A stretch of 50,851 nucleotides of DNA from Candidatus Bipolaricaulota bacterium (GTDB lineage Bacteria; Bipolaricaulota; Bipolaricaulia; UBA7950; UBA9294): positions 1 through 50,851 of the forward strand of contig JAUWGE010000012.1 in assembly GCA_030606565.1 (NCBI GenBank), given 5' to 3'. The position numbers and the translations under genes were made by a program. Below, in pieces: positions 25,374 through 34,943 of the stretch. The notes under the pieces were generated by a model, which was not told the DNA's origin, made no database searches, and saw only the letters and a program-made list of their open reading frames with translations. The number at the start of each line of letters is the position of its first letter. Position 1 is the first letter of the stretch.

Positions 25374-26300
25374 CTACGGGAAGGCATACGTGAAGCCTAA
25401 GCCCGCTTCCATTAAAGCGGGTGTGAGGCTCGTCCATACGTAGAGAGAAAGGGCGTTAAACACTGCCTCGATCTTAAACAACTGGGAGGTGAACCCGGAC
25501 GGGATAAGACCGAAGGTTGTCTCGCTGGTGAAGGTTACCTTGTCAAGCTCGTACTCGATAGTAAATAGTTGCGTCCCCGTTCCCGATGGAACGAGCTCAA
25601 ACTCCGTCTTGCTCGCCGCGGTGAGGTCACCGAGCGTAAAGGAGACGTCGAGCTAGATGTCGCTTGCAATCGAAGGAAGAACGGTAAGAGTTGTTCCAAG
25701 TTCCCCGGTGATCGTGGGTGCGCCCTCTCCCTCTCCGATTGCCACATTTAGGAACTGCAACTTCGCCTCGAACTCCTGTGATTGGAAGAAGAGGGGGATA
25801 AAATCCAGTTCTGTGGAACTACTCGCTGCTAGTGGGCCAATCTCGACTGCAAGATCAAGTGTGGCAACCACAGAGAATGCTGGAAGGATCTCAGTGACTA
25901 CACCCAGGTCCGCAACAAGGTTAAGAGATGGTTCCTTTTCACCTAGAGTCGTATCGATGATGCTTGCTTGTGCGTATAGGCTCAGCGATTGAAACGCTGG
26001 CGGAACAAGGCCCAAATCTAACTCACTTCCCAGTGTTAGCCACTCCCATGCATATTCCAGCTTGAACACCTGGGCCCCGGTCAACGTTGGGACGAGGGTG
26101 AAGTTTGTCTCACTTATCAGTGTAAGGTTGGCAAAAGTGATGGAAAGGTCGAGCCAGAGCCTACTTTCAAACGCCGGCAAGAACGTTGCCTCACCGCCAA
26201 ACGTTCCACTGATGCTGATCGAATCCTCCTGTGCCCCGACCGCGAGCGCAACTACGAGCAAAGCAAACAGGAAGACAACAAGGAAAGATGCGTGTCGCAT
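25374..26300 (-). pseudogene. Secreted beta-strand repeat protein with an in-frame amber codon
   Basis: ATG 26300 opens a signal peptide (SFLVVFLFALLVVALAVGAQ) and repeated beta-strand segments such as LTLISETNFTLVPTLTGAQV and LGLVPPAFQSLSLYA. A TAG at 25653-25655 ends this 215-residue frame. The same frame continues without a break for 92 more codons as LDVSFTLGDLTAASKTEFEL, FGLIPSGFTSQLF and ALSLYVWTSL to TAG at 25374-25376, clearly another copy of the same repeat. Aligning the repeats places the amber codon exactly on a tryptophan (RLWLDLSITF against DI-stop-LDVSF). No family is recognised. An outer-membrane or surface barrel is plausible from the strand pattern. Confidence 0.75.
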
Positions 26301-26529
26301 TGTGCTTCTCCTCTATATAGTTGTTGAATTAAGAGTATCTGTGGGCTTGGTGATAAAGATCACCGAAGGCCGGCCGAGCTCCACAGTTGAGCACTGAAAG
26401 GGGTGAGGTGTGTCCATCTACAGCGGTGCAGGAAGGCCGGTGGATAGCGGCGTTGATGTGTCGTTCCTTGTAACTTGGTTGTCGGCCTGACGTGCGTACC
26501 GGCAACTGAACCAACGTTAGCAGGGTTCG

Positions 26530-27153
26530 CTATGTCCCGAAGATGCGATCCCCAGCGTCTCCCAGTCCGGGAAGAATGTATCCATGCTCATTTAGCCGTC
26601 GGTCAAGGGCGGCTGTGTAGATGGGTATGTCCGGGTGGGCCTGGACGAGAGCCTCCGCTCCCTCGGGTGCGGCGACAAGACAGAGGAACTGGATCTTTTT
26701 TCCACCTTCTTTCTTGATGAGATCGACCGCAGCAACCGCGCTTCCACCGGTAGCGAGCATTGGGTCAACGATGATCACCTGCGCGTCTTCAAGCTCCGCT
26801 GGGAGCTTGGAGTAGTATTCTATCGGCTTCAAGGTCTTAGGGTCCCGGTAGAGCCCGATGTGGCCAACCTTCGCGGTGGGAATAAGGTTTAGTACACTAC
26901 CAAGCATCCCCGTTCCGGCGCGCAGGATGGGAACGAGGACGATCGGCACGTCAAGAACTTTCCCGATCGTCCGCTCAAGCGGAGTCACCACCTCCACCTC
27001 GCGTAAAGGGTAGTCGCGGGTTATCTCGTAGACCATGAGTGCAGTCAGCTCCTCGAGCAGGAGGCGGAAGTTGTGGTTATTGGTAGCGATGTTGCGCAGA
27101 CGGGTCAGCTTGTTCTGAATCAGTGGATGGTCAAGGATGTGCAGATTCGCCAT
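26530..27153 (-). CDS. upp: Uracil phosphoribosyltransferase
   Basis: The 207-residue product has the full UPRTase pattern: HPLIQNKLTRLRN at the start, LVPILRAGTGML, the PRPP-binding loop VDPMLATGGSA, and the C-terminal uracil-binding YILPGLGDAGDRIFGT. It converts uracil and PRPP to UMP. It complements the nucleoside importer and phosphorylase nearby by rescuing the pyrimidine base. It is a single gene flanked by about 230 bases upstream of the 25374-26300 gene, where only a GGTGAT-AAAG-ATCACC hairpin (26350-26365) is seen. Confidence 0.95.
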   Translation of the reverse strand: MANLHILDHPLIQNKLTRLRNIATNNHNFRLLLEELTALMVYEITRDYPLREVEVVTPLERTIGKVLDVPIVLVPILRAGTGMLGSVLNLIPTAKVGHIGLYRDPKTLKPIEYYSKLPAELEDAQVIIVDPMLATGGSAVAAVDLIKKEGGKKIQFLCLVAAPEGAEALVQAHPDIPIYTAALDRRLNEHGYILPGLGDAGDRIFGT

Positions 27154-27336
27154 CAGTCCCCCAGAAACGTGGTATCACCTTTAAGGTACCAGATCTGACC
27201 TTCGCTCACAAGACACGTCTCCGTGGAGTCTCCTTCTTAAGGGGGCATGGAAAACTCGGTTCATCTGAGTTCTCGTCATTGTAAAGGATTCGTACAGGCA
27301 GAGGCAATCGCCGATGGTCCACCCCAAGGGTATTAC

Positions 27337-27366
27337 TTGACAGTATTGGAAGGGAAGGAGTATTGT
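27337..27366 (+). promoter_or_regulatory. Promoter of the large CARDB/PKD protein gene
   Basis: TTGACA (27337-27342), 18-base spacer, TATTGT (27361-27366), 86 bases before the start. Confidence 0.6.
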
Positions 27367-27451
27367 ATGGATATCTGCTAATTCTCACGACTCTAGAACA
27401 TCGTTTGCCTCTCAAGGCTCAGTTCAACAAATCATGTAGGAGGTGGCTGGT

Positions 27452-29929
27452 ATGAAGGTGACGGTCACGCGGATATTAAGACTTGTTATGGTATTGGTAC
27501 TACTATGGCTCGTTTTTGGGTGGGCACAGTACACCGGTGAGTACGGGACGAAGGTCAGTCTGCGCTTCTCAGGGCAGGCTCGCACGGTGGGCCAGTGTCA
27601 ACAGATCGCGCAGAACCTCATTCGGTGTCAAGTTCCCGCTGGAAGCCAGGGTCAGATACAGCTTCAGGCCAACGCGACCCCGGCCCGGGCGGTGAACATC
27701 TCGGCGGTGTCTCTGCCCACGAGCTGGCCGAGCTTCCAGGTGGCCTCAGGGTGGGGGACGACAACGGCGACCTATACCTTTACCTTGCCACCTGGAAACG
27801 CTGGGCGCAGGTACGAGCTCCGGTTCCAGGCGTGGACGGCCGGGGTGCCTTCCCTCGAGCTGCGTGTGATCTTGGACATCGTGGCTCGGATCACCCCAAC
27901 GCCCCCTCCGACCGAACCAGCCGAGCCTACGTATGCCCCTTTCTCCGGGACCACGGACGCAAGCGGCCGATTCGAGGTTCCGACTCCCACGCTTCCGCAC
28001 ACATCCGTTACGGGACAGCTTACAGAGTGCGGACGGCGGTCACTTGCCGGAGTTACGGTCGCAGTGGCCCTGGTGCCGAAGCCAGGGGTGCGCGTCATCC
28101 GGGCGGTGGGGGACATCGGGGCGGTGCGGGTTTCTTCCCCTGGCTACGGGGAGACGGTGATCACCGAGCTCAGGTTTGCTTCCTCTATGGACATCTACGG
28201 CCGTACCTACACCACGGTGGATGTGGGCCGGGTGTGTCTGCGTCCGAGCTTGCCCCCTATTCGACCCACGCAGCCGGTTATCCCGACGGAACCGATCACC
28301 GGCACCACCGACGAGGAGGGCAAGATCAGCGTTCCGCTTCCCTTTCCGAGCACGACGGTGAGCGGCCGGCTCACCGAATGCGGCCAGCGCCCCCTTCCGA
28401 ACCAGCCGTTCTCGATCACCCTGGTCCCCAAAGGCGAAGTGATCGCCTCTCCCGAGGACATCGGCGGGTTCACGATCTCCGTACCCGGCTATGAGGAGAA
28501 GACGATAACCGGCTTCAGCAGATTCTCGATTCTCGGGATGACGAGCTATGGACTGGGCGATGTGTGCTTGTCATCGGCCGCCAAGCCCGATCTCAGGTTT
28601 CACGAACGTTCATTGTGCCTCGCCGTTGGCCCAAGGAACACCGACTGGGAAACCTTCTTCCGCCTAAAGGAAGAGTTGTCCGTCTTCCACTACCGGGACC
28701 GGAGGCTGAAGCCTGACGAGATCTTGGTTCCCGTTGGCTGTGAGGTGGGGATAAACGTCTGGGTGGTCAACGACGGCGATGTGGATGTACCCGCCCCGTT
28801 CACTGTGCGATTGACGGTGCTGGCGCCGGACGGCGCGGCGCTGGCTGTCCGGGACGTTATCCTCCGTCCCCCTGGCCAGCGCCCCGATCCTTCTTCGCCC
28901 GAATGGCAGGGCACAAGAGAGTTGTGGGAGATCAAAGAGGTGCTGCCGGTCACCTTGGGCAACGGCCTGCCCACGTTCCAACTCACCATCGACCCTGCAA
29001 ACGCGGTTGCCGAAAAGGACGAGAGAAACAACGTGCTGGAGCAGGGTTGTGAACAAGCCTTTACTCAGACCGGCGAGCCTAAAATCGATTATACGGAAGG
29101 GGTACTCAAGGAGAATCCAGATAAGAGCTGGGTGGTGGGGAAAGATCGTCCACTTTCCTTGGTAGGGCAAGCGAACCTGCCCGCAACGCGGGACCCTGAG
29201 AAGCAGCCCCTCACAGGAGTGCCTGCCTGTCAACCTTACTGTCCACAGATGCTGCGTTACGAGTGGGATTTCGGTGACGGAACCAAGGCTGTCGGGAAGA
29301 CGGCGACGCATAAGTACTTCCAAAACGGCCGCTACACCATCACCTTGACCACCGTGCTTGGGGATGACCACAGGTCAGCCCCCCGTGTGGTGGAGGTCAC
29401 GGACAAGCCCCTAGTAAAGATCCATCCGAAGTACAAGCGAGTGTTCGTGCATCGGGTGCAGGTGCCCAACACCTACGACGCTTATGTAGATCCGAACGGA
29501 AACACGCTGGAGAGAGTGGAGTTCATCCTGAACGGGCAAGTCATGCAGACGCGGTTTTTCAGTACGAAGCAGCCCGTCACGGACTCCTGGTCCTACGACC
29601 TGGGGGCCATGCGCGCCTGGCCACAGGACAATCAACTCGTGGTGCGGGTGACGGCGCGGGACGAGGGGGGGAATCCTGTCATAGGAGAGGCGAGTTTGAG
29701 CATCCCCGTGGCCCCGGTGCCCAGTTGGCTTGAATGGACCCTCACTTTGGTACCTGGGCCGGGGCAGAGCCGCTGCACGCCACCCCTCAAGTTGGTTCCG
29801 TGCTGTATGAGGCCTCATTTGGCTTTCCCCATCCGCCGATTGACATCAGCTACGCAATCCCGGATTGGGTGCCGCTCATCGATGGGGAGTACAGTTTCAA
29901 CGCCAGCTCGAGCTTTGACCTTTTCCTAG
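27452..29929 (+). CDS. Large secreted CARDB/PKD protein, N-terminal part (frame broken near 29.75 kb)
   Basis: ATG 27452 lies eight bases after AGGAGG; the in-frame GTG 27443 overlaps the ribosome site. A signal segment (ILRLVMVLVLLWLVFGWAQ) is followed by a beta domain, then two carboxypeptidase-regulatory-like repeats (SGTTDASGRFEVPTP, TGTTDEEGKISVPLP, each with VTGQLTECG or VSGRLTECG). Next are a CARDB domain (VGINVWVVNDGDVDVPAPFT, NAVAEKDERNNV) and a PKD domain (YEWDFGDGTKAVGKTATHKY). After SIPVAPVPSWLEW the frame becomes Cys- and Arg-rich and implausible, while the sensible sequence resumes in the -1 frame (29734-31923). Both halves are probably one surface protein of about 1490 residues. 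Confidence 0.75.
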   Translation: MKVTVTRILRLVMVLVLLWLVFGWAQYTGEYGTKVSLRFSGQARTVGQCQQIAQNLIRCQVPAGSQGQIQLQANATPARAVNISAVSLPTSWPSFQVASGWGTTTATYTFTLPPGNAGRRYELRFQAWTAGVPSLELRVILDIVARITPTPPPTEPAEPTYAPFSGTTDASGRFEVPTPTLPHTSVTGQLTECGRRSLAGVTVAVALVPKPGVRVIRAVGDIGAVRVSSPGYGETVITELRFASSMDIYGRTYTTVDVGRVCLRPSLPPIRPTQPVIPTEPITGTTDEEGKISVPLPFPSTTVSGRLTECGQRPLPNQPFSITLVPKGEVIASPEDIGGFTISVPGYEEKTITGFSRFSILGMTSYGLGDVCLSSAAKPDLRFHERSLCLAVGPRNTDWETFFRLKEELSVFHYRDRRLKPDEILVPVGCEVGINVWVVNDGDVDVPAPFTVRLTVLAPDGAALAVRDVILRPPGQRPDPSSPEWQGTRELWEIKEVLPVTLGNGLPTFQLTIDPANAVAEKDERNNVLEQGCEQAFTQTGEPKIDYTEGVLKENPDKSWVVGKDRPLSLVGQANLPATRDPEKQPLTGVPACQPYCPQMLRYEWDFGDGTKAVGKTATHKYFQNGRYTITLTTVLGDDHRSAPRVVEVTDKPLVKIHPKYKRVFVHRVQVPNTYDAYVDPNGNTLERVEFILNGQVMQTRFFSTKQPVTDSWSYDLGAMRAWPQDNQLVVRVTARDEGGNPVIGEASLSIPVAPVPSWLEWTLTLVPGPGQSRCTPPLKLVPCCMRPHLAFPIRRLTSATQSRIGCRSSMGSTVSTPARALTFS

Positions 29930-31923
29930 ACTCCTTCCCTGGGAGAGGGAGAGCCGAGCTTGAAGGAGCGGCGGGGTTCGAGAAGTCAACCGGGGACTGG
30001 ACGTTCGGTTTTAGCGGTGAAGTGAAGGGGCGGGCCCTGTTGCGCAACGACCCGCCGATAAGCCTTACCCAGGGTGAGTTCTCAATAGATCTGGAGGGCT
30101 CGATAGCCAAGAGTTTTAACATTTCCGACGTTTTTCCCCAGGTGAAAGCTGCAACCCGAATCCCCGTAATTGGTCGTGCAGTCAAGTGGCTGGCAAGCCG
30201 GGCCAAGCTTGGGCTAGGCCTCTCCATTGGGGTGGGAGGAAGCACGGAGTTCTGGTCGGCTGAACCGGGTTGTTGCCTTAAAGGAGTCGATTGCAGTGGC
30301 ACGGTATCCCTCTCAGGAGGGCTCCAAGCAGGGCTGACGATCGATTTGGAGATCGTATCGGCTACAGGATACGGTGGGGGAAAACTGATCGCCACCTTTG
30401 TAGCACCGGGGGAAGAACTTGCTTTTCTGGATTTCGAATCGCTGACCCTATCGGGCAAAGTGGGAGTGTCTGTCACCGTAGATCTCTGGTTTGCAGAGGT
30501 CACCAAGGACTGGCCGCTGCCGTTTGAGTGCCAGATCCTCTCGCTGGCTCAAGGCTTTGCCACCATCATGGAAGGGCCTTGGACCTTCCCTGAGCGGCCG
30601 TATGCCAGCCCAACGTACTCCACCTTCCGCGGCGAGGTCCAGGCGGTGGAAGAGCTTGACACCGTTGAGGTGTGCTTAGTGGAGGAGGTCTTTCCCTATG
30701 CGCGTCCCAGCCTCGTGCGGGATTCCAGACTCACCATGGTCACATGGACCACGGACGATTTGGCCAAGCCTTTTCCATTGGGCCGAGAGATCGTCTGGTC
30801 CTCCGGTCGAAATCTGGATACCTTAAGCGCACCACGAGCTGTCACCAATAACCTCCTCCCAGACTCCCAAGTGGAATTGGCTTTCGATTGGACTGGAAAC
30901 CCGGTGGCTATTTGGGTCCAGCATGTCTCCCCCCCTGCCCCGCCCAAGACGGAACAGGACCTTACTCCGGACCTCGTTGCCGGTCTGGAGATTGCTTATG
31001 CGCGCTACGACCGGCTGGCCAGCTCCTGGGGCGAGCCCGAACGCCTCACGGATAACACCTTCCCTGACCATTCCCCACGGATCCTCCGGGGTCGTTGGGG
31101 GATAACTGGGACCATCTGGACCGCCAATGCGAAAGGGGAGATCTTCCCTGACGTATCTGCCCCGGACACGCTGTACCTAGCACGCTGGGATGGCGAGGCC
31201 CTCACTGCACCGAAAGTTCTGCGCGAAGAGGACACCGCCCTTATGCGAGCGTTCGTCGACCTTGGCGACAGGATCCTCTACGTGTGGGTCGAGGACTTGG
31301 ACGGGGACTGGGCGACCCCCGATGATGAGGAGCTCTTCTCGGCTGTTTGGGACGGAGCTAAGCGGGGGTCGCTTAAGCGCCTAACGCAAAACGATCTAGA
31401 CGATGAACGGCCGGTGCTCCTCCCGGCCGGCTTGGGGAGGGCTATGCTCCTGTGGGTTCGCATCCAGCCTGGCGAGAACGGAGAGAAGGGAGTGCTTCTA
31501 ACCAGGTCCTTCGGCGCGGATGGTTGGGGCCCTGAGAACACGCTCCTTGAAGGATGTTGTATATTCGACTTCCATGCTTCCCAGGCCCTGGACGGCAGGG
31601 TGGCGGTAGTGTGGCAGGAGTTCAGCGACCAAGGGCCGGACCTCTTCGCAGTCATGTATGATCCGACCGCAGATACCTGCTCAGAGCCTCGTCATCTCAC
31701 CGCCGAGCCGCACCAGGAGAGCCAGGTGGACGTCGCCTTCAACGGCCGTACCCTGACCTTGGCCTTCCTTCGCACCACTGTAGAGGAGCGCACGGAGACC
31801 GTGCGTTACACCGGCCCAGACGCTGGCGATCCGAGCGTGTTCTACCAAGATGAGGAAGTGGAGATCACCGCGCCCATGCCCGTGGCGACACACCTTTACC
31901 TCTTGGAAGCGACGTTCCCATAG
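29734..31923 (+). CDS. Large secreted protein, C-terminal part (-1 frame continuation)
   Basis: The 729-residue frame begins inside the preceding gene. Its ATG has no ribosome site, and a TGA lies directly upstream in the same frame. There is no signal peptide, although the content is clearly extracellular. It therefore reads best as the continuation of 27452-29929 after a one-base loss or slip. The sequence has a cysteine pair region (EPGCCLKGVDCSG), then repeated sialidase- or TolB-like blades (VEVCLVEE.., LTMVTWTTDDL, LAFDWTGNPVAIWVQ, LYVWVEDLDGDW, VAVVWQEFSDQGPDLF). This suggests a beta-propeller. Confidence 0.72.
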   Translation: MDPHFGTWAGAEPLHATPQVGSVLYEASFGFPHPPIDISYAIPDWVPLIDGEYSFNASSSFDLFLDSFPGRGRAELEGAAGFEKSTGDWTFGFSGEVKGRALLRNDPPISLTQGEFSIDLEGSIAKSFNISDVFPQVKAATRIPVIGRAVKWLASRAKLGLGLSIGVGGSTEFWSAEPGCCLKGVDCSGTVSLSGGLQAGLTIDLEIVSATGYGGGKLIATFVAPGEELAFLDFESLTLSGKVGVSVTVDLWFAEVTKDWPLPFECQILSLAQGFATIMEGPWTFPERPYASPTYSTFRGEVQAVEELDTVEVCLVEEVFPYARPSLVRDSRLTMVTWTTDDLAKPFPLGREIVWSSGRNLDTLSAPRAVTNNLLPDSQVELAFDWTGNPVAIWVQHVSPPAPPKTEQDLTPDLVAGLEIAYARYDRLASSWGEPERLTDNTFPDHSPRILRGRWGITGTIWTANAKGEIFPDVSAPDTLYLARWDGEALTAPKVLREEDTALMRAFVDLGDRILYVWVEDLDGDWATPDDEELFSAVWDGAKRGSLKRLTQNDLDDERPVLLPAGLGRAMLLWVRIQPGENGEKGVLLTRSFGADGWGPENTLLEGCCIFDFHASQALDGRVAVVWQEFSDQGPDLFAVMYDPTADTCSEPRHLTAEPHQESQVDVAFNGRTLTLAFLRTTVEERTETVRYTGPDAGDPSVFYQDEEVEITAPMPVATHLYLLEATFP

Positions 31924-31937
31924 TGGCCGGTCCAGTG

Positions 31938-32350
31938 GTGATAAGTGAAAGCGCGCGGGAGGGGCTGCTGGCCCTCAGTGAGTAGTGGTTCCTTCTTTCA
32001 TCCTGGCAACCGAGCGCGCAGAATGCGACCCTGGGCTGGGAGGCGGTGAACGGGGGCTCGGTCGGGTATGGAGCAATGAGACCGCCTCGAGGCTGATCGT
32101 TGTTCTAGAGGGAGGATCGGAGGACGTCCGCAAGGAAGCCGTCCTCTCACTGGGCCGTATTGGCGGGTCGGACGCCCTCGCTGCTCTTCTGGCGGCTCTT
32201 AGGAGCGATCCCTCTCTAGAGGTCCGCTGGCGCGCGGCGATTATGATCGGCCGCAACGGCGACGAAGGGATCGTCCTCCTGTTGCACGGAATATTGGTAG
32301 CGGAGACGGCCCCATTAGTGATCGAGCACCTCGAGAGAGCGAAGTGCTGA
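31938..32350 (+). pseudogene. HEAT-repeat protein fragment
   Basis: The frame 31985-32350 holds two clear HEAT-type helices pairs (VLEGGSEDVRKEAVLSLGRI, LAALRSDPSLEVRWRAAIMI) but its first 35 residues look non-coding. A separate HEAT-like piece (VISESAREGLLALSE) at 31938-31985 ends in TAG. The gene therefore seems to be degraded from a longer HEAT-repeat protein. No start signal was seen. Confidence 0.45.
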
Positions 32351-32436
32351 ATTTTTCCAGATGATCGCTGCCTCGCAAGCCCCTGTTCTGTTTCGTCCCG
32401 GGAGAGATCCGGGATAGGGGTTGGCTCTAGCACTCT

Positions 32437-32660
32437 CTATTTCTCTCGATAGAATAGGATCAGGCCCCCGGCGATGAGCGGTAAAAGAGCGACGGCTGTC
32501 ATCACGGGGACGAGGCCGTAGAGGTCGGCAAAGAAACCAATCGGAGTCAGAGCCAATCCTCCAACCCCCTAAGCGAGTCCCATGACAAGGCCGGTCTTCC
32601 CAGGGAGGGTCTCCTGTGCTGCCACCACGCCGAGGGGTTCATAGCGTGTGTGTACCCATC
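32437..32660 (-). pseudogene. C-terminal remnant of an MFS transporter
   Basis: Minus-strand frame: YEPLGVVAAQETLPGKTG, LVMGLA, TAG (32569-32571), then GVGGLALTPIGFFADLYGL and PVMTAVALLPLIAGGLILF to a stop at 32437. This is the last part of an MFS (fosmidomycin-resistance-like) permease, where a Trp normally sits at the amber position. No upstream part remains. An intact MFS gene lies next to it on the other strand. Confidence 0.55.
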
Positions 32661-32736
32661 GGCAACCCGATTCCAAGTGGAATAGCCACTGGTGATCGGC
32701 TATGGTAAGTGAAACGCGAAAGGTCTTGGGACGAGT

Positions 32737-33918
32737 ATGAAACAAGTCTTTGTCAGCCTGTTCGTCGCTGTCGCCGTTGCCATGATCGGGGTGGGGATTA
32801 TCGCCCCCATCCTCCCGCTCTATGCGAAGACATTCGCGGCGAGTGGCGTGTCAATCGGACTGGTCTTTTCCGCGTTTTCCCTCTCCCGCAGCTTTCTCGG
32901 GCCGCTAGTCGGCCGCCTCTCCGATCGGGTGGGGCGCAAGCGCATTCTAATGATTGGGCTTGCCGGCTACGCGGTGGTCTCTCTCCTTTACGTCATGGCG
33001 ATGAGTCTGTGGCAGCTCGGCCTGTTCCGCCTTCTGCAAGGAGCGGCTTCAGTAATGGTCACACCGATTGCCCAGGCCTACATCGGGGACATCACCCCGC
33101 CTGGCAGGGAAGGGCGTTACATGAACTTCTTCTACTCCTCGATGTTCCTTGGAATGGCGCTTGGGCCGCTCCTCGGTGGAGGCTTTAGTGCGGTGTGGTC
33201 GTACCAGGGAGCGTTCTATGCGATGGGCGCCTTGAGCATCGTCGCTCTGCTCCTCGTTTCAGCCGCCGTACCGGCCGATCACGCCCACAGTGGCGACTCC
33301 CACAACCGCCCGCGCGAGATCGTTCCACTGCGGCATGTGATGCGAAACGATGCGGTGAAGGGGATCTGCGTCTACGTAGCGACGCGTGGGTTCTGGCGGC
33401 AGGGGTTCAACACCTTCTACCCGCTGTACGCGGTGGCGACGGCCGGGCTCGGGGAGGCGAGCATCGGGATTGTCCTTTCGGTATACATGCTCGGCGGCGG
33501 CCTTCTTCAGATCCCGTTCGGGTTCCTCGCTGATCGCTACCCGCGCTTCCCCCAGATCGTCCTCGGAAGTACCGCCGCTCCATTGCTCCTCCTCGCCGTG
33601 CCGTTTGTCCGCCACGTGTGGATGGTGATCCTTATCACCTTCGTCATCGGGGCGCTCTCCGCCCTGTCACGGGCTTCGATCATCGCTATCCGTACCGAGC
33701 TCGGGCGGACGCACGGGATGGGAACACTCGCCGGACTGCAGGGCGGGGCGTTTGCTCTTGGCCAGATGGTCGGACCGCTGGCGTTCGGTGCGGTAGCCGA
33801 CCTAGTCGGGCTGGCGGCGGTCTTCCCGTTCGGGAGTGCGGTCGGCCTTGTGGGATCCGGGTTTGTGGTCACCTGGTTCCGGCGCTGGGAAAGGCGTCAG
33901 CCTTGTCCTGTAGGATGA
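32737..33918 (+). CDS. MFS transporter
   Basis: The 393-residue protein has about twelve hydrophobic helices and the MFS loop 2-3 motif GRLSDRVGRKRILMIG, followed by LFRLLQGAASVMVTPIAQAY. The second half repeats it in weaker form (FGFLADRYPRFPQIV). It resembles drug or metabolite efflux permeases of the DHA1 type. The substrate is unknown. A remnant of a second, different MFS permease lies just upstream on the minus strand. An alternative open frame starting at 32709 is a shadow. Confidence 0.88.
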   Translation: MKQVFVSLFVAVAVAMIGVGIIAPILPLYAKTFAASGVSIGLVFSAFSLSRSFLGPLVGRLSDRVGRKRILMIGLAGYAVVSLLYVMAMSLWQLGLFRLLQGAASVMVTPIAQAYIGDITPPGREGRYMNFFYSSMFLGMALGPLLGGGFSAVWSYQGAFYAMGALSIVALLLVSAAVPADHAHSGDSHNRPREIVPLRHVMRNDAVKGICVYVATRGFWRQGFNTFYPLYAVATAGLGEASIGIVLSVYMLGGGLLQIPFGFLADRYPRFPQIVLGSTAAPLLLLAVPFVRHVWMVILITFVIGALSALSRASIIAIRTELGRTHGMGTLAGLQGGAFALGQMVGPLAFGAVADLVGLAAVFPFGSAVGLVGSGFVVTWFRRWERRQPCPVG

Positions 33919-33934
33919 TTCGCCCTGTAATGGG

Positions 33935-34744
33935 TTAAAGGAGCCCTTCTATCATCTTCATGCTGAGGTCGTCCGGGTGGCCAACATAGCGGATCACGCC
34001 TTGACGATCGAGGAGAAATGTGTGGGGGAAGCTTTTTACCTCATAGAGTTGTTTGATCCGGTTTTCACTCTTTCCTCCTGGCTCCCAGACGCTGATGAAA
34101 TCGGTGTAGTTGTGGCTATCTAAAAAGTCGATTGTGTCTTGTTCATCTGGGTCTGTACTGACGAGGATCACCACCAAGCCCCTTGACGAGTACAGATTAT
34201 ACAGGTCTTTAAGATGCGGCATTCTCAACCGGCACGGAGGGCACCACACTCCCCAGAAGTCGAGCAGGCCGACAAGACCGCGGGTGTCAGACAGGGTAAT
34301 CCCTCCGCCATCGGTGGTGTGTGCAGTGAAGCCTGGGGCGGTCTTTCCGACAGTGAGGCCGACCGGCGGGCCGACATCGTTCACCGTAATCGTTTGGTGG
34401 TCTTTGGCTTGTTTTCCACGCGCGTCGGCGACGGTTAGCGTGGCGATGAACACTCCACCGGCGTGGTAGGTGTGGTGGACAATGATGTTGAAGTTATTTC
34501 CTTCCTCTGGTTCGGAGCCGTCACCGAAGTCGAGTCGGTAAGAGATCGCGTCGCCTTCAGGATCTTTGCAGTAGGACAGGTCAAAGGAAACCTCAAGAGG
34601 TGCTGGTCCACTGATCACCGCGGCGCTCAGGATAGCGATCGGAGCCCGGTTGCCCAAACACCCGGCGATCCCTGAGGCCACCATAAGCATAAGAATGAGG
34701 AGCCAACTGCGCCTGGTTGACCAGTGCTGCGCCAAAACTCTCAC
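33935..34744 (-). CDS. Lipoprotein with PKD domain and TlpA/thioredoxin-like domain
   Basis: Start is GTG 34744 or, better spaced from GAGGTGA, TTG 34735. The N-terminus is a lipoprotein signal with lipobox SGIAGC. A PKD domain follows (about 34-125; YRLDFGDGSEPEEG, HHTYHAGG). Then comes a TlpA-like thioredoxin domain (about 130-269) with the redox motif WGVWCPPCR, ILVSTDPDEQDT and the cis-Pro region SFPHTFLLDRQG. It probably reduces or isomerises disulfides outside the membrane, where many Cys-containing secreted proteins of this window would be found. A PKD-TlpA fusion is uncommon. Confidence 0.87.
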   Translation of the reverse strand: MRVLAQHWSTRRSWLLILMLMVASGIAGCLGNRAPIAILSAAVISGPAPLEVSFDLSYCKDPEGDAISYRLDFGDGSEPEEGNNFNIIVHHTYHAGGVFIATLTVADARGKQAKDHQTITVNDVGPPVGLTVGKTAPGFTAHTTDGGGITLSDTRGLVGLLDFWGVWCPPCRLRMPHLKDLYNLYSSRGLVVILVSTDPDEQDTIDFLDSHNYTDFISVWEPGGKSENRIKQLYEVKSFPHTFLLDRQGVIRYVGHPDDLSMKMIEGLL

Positions 34745-34943
34745 CTCTTTGTTATATTATTGTAGTTCGGCGGTGCTGGTATGAAGCACGACCTGTTTCA
34801 GTTAGACACTCTCCCCCGTGATTCATACGACTGATGTCCTGCGCTACATGCGACGGAGGCAGGGGGGCGACGTCGAGGGAATGGCGCGGTTCGATTAAGA
34901 ATGCGATGCAGGATTTGCGACTTTCCCCGTAAGGCACGTAGGC

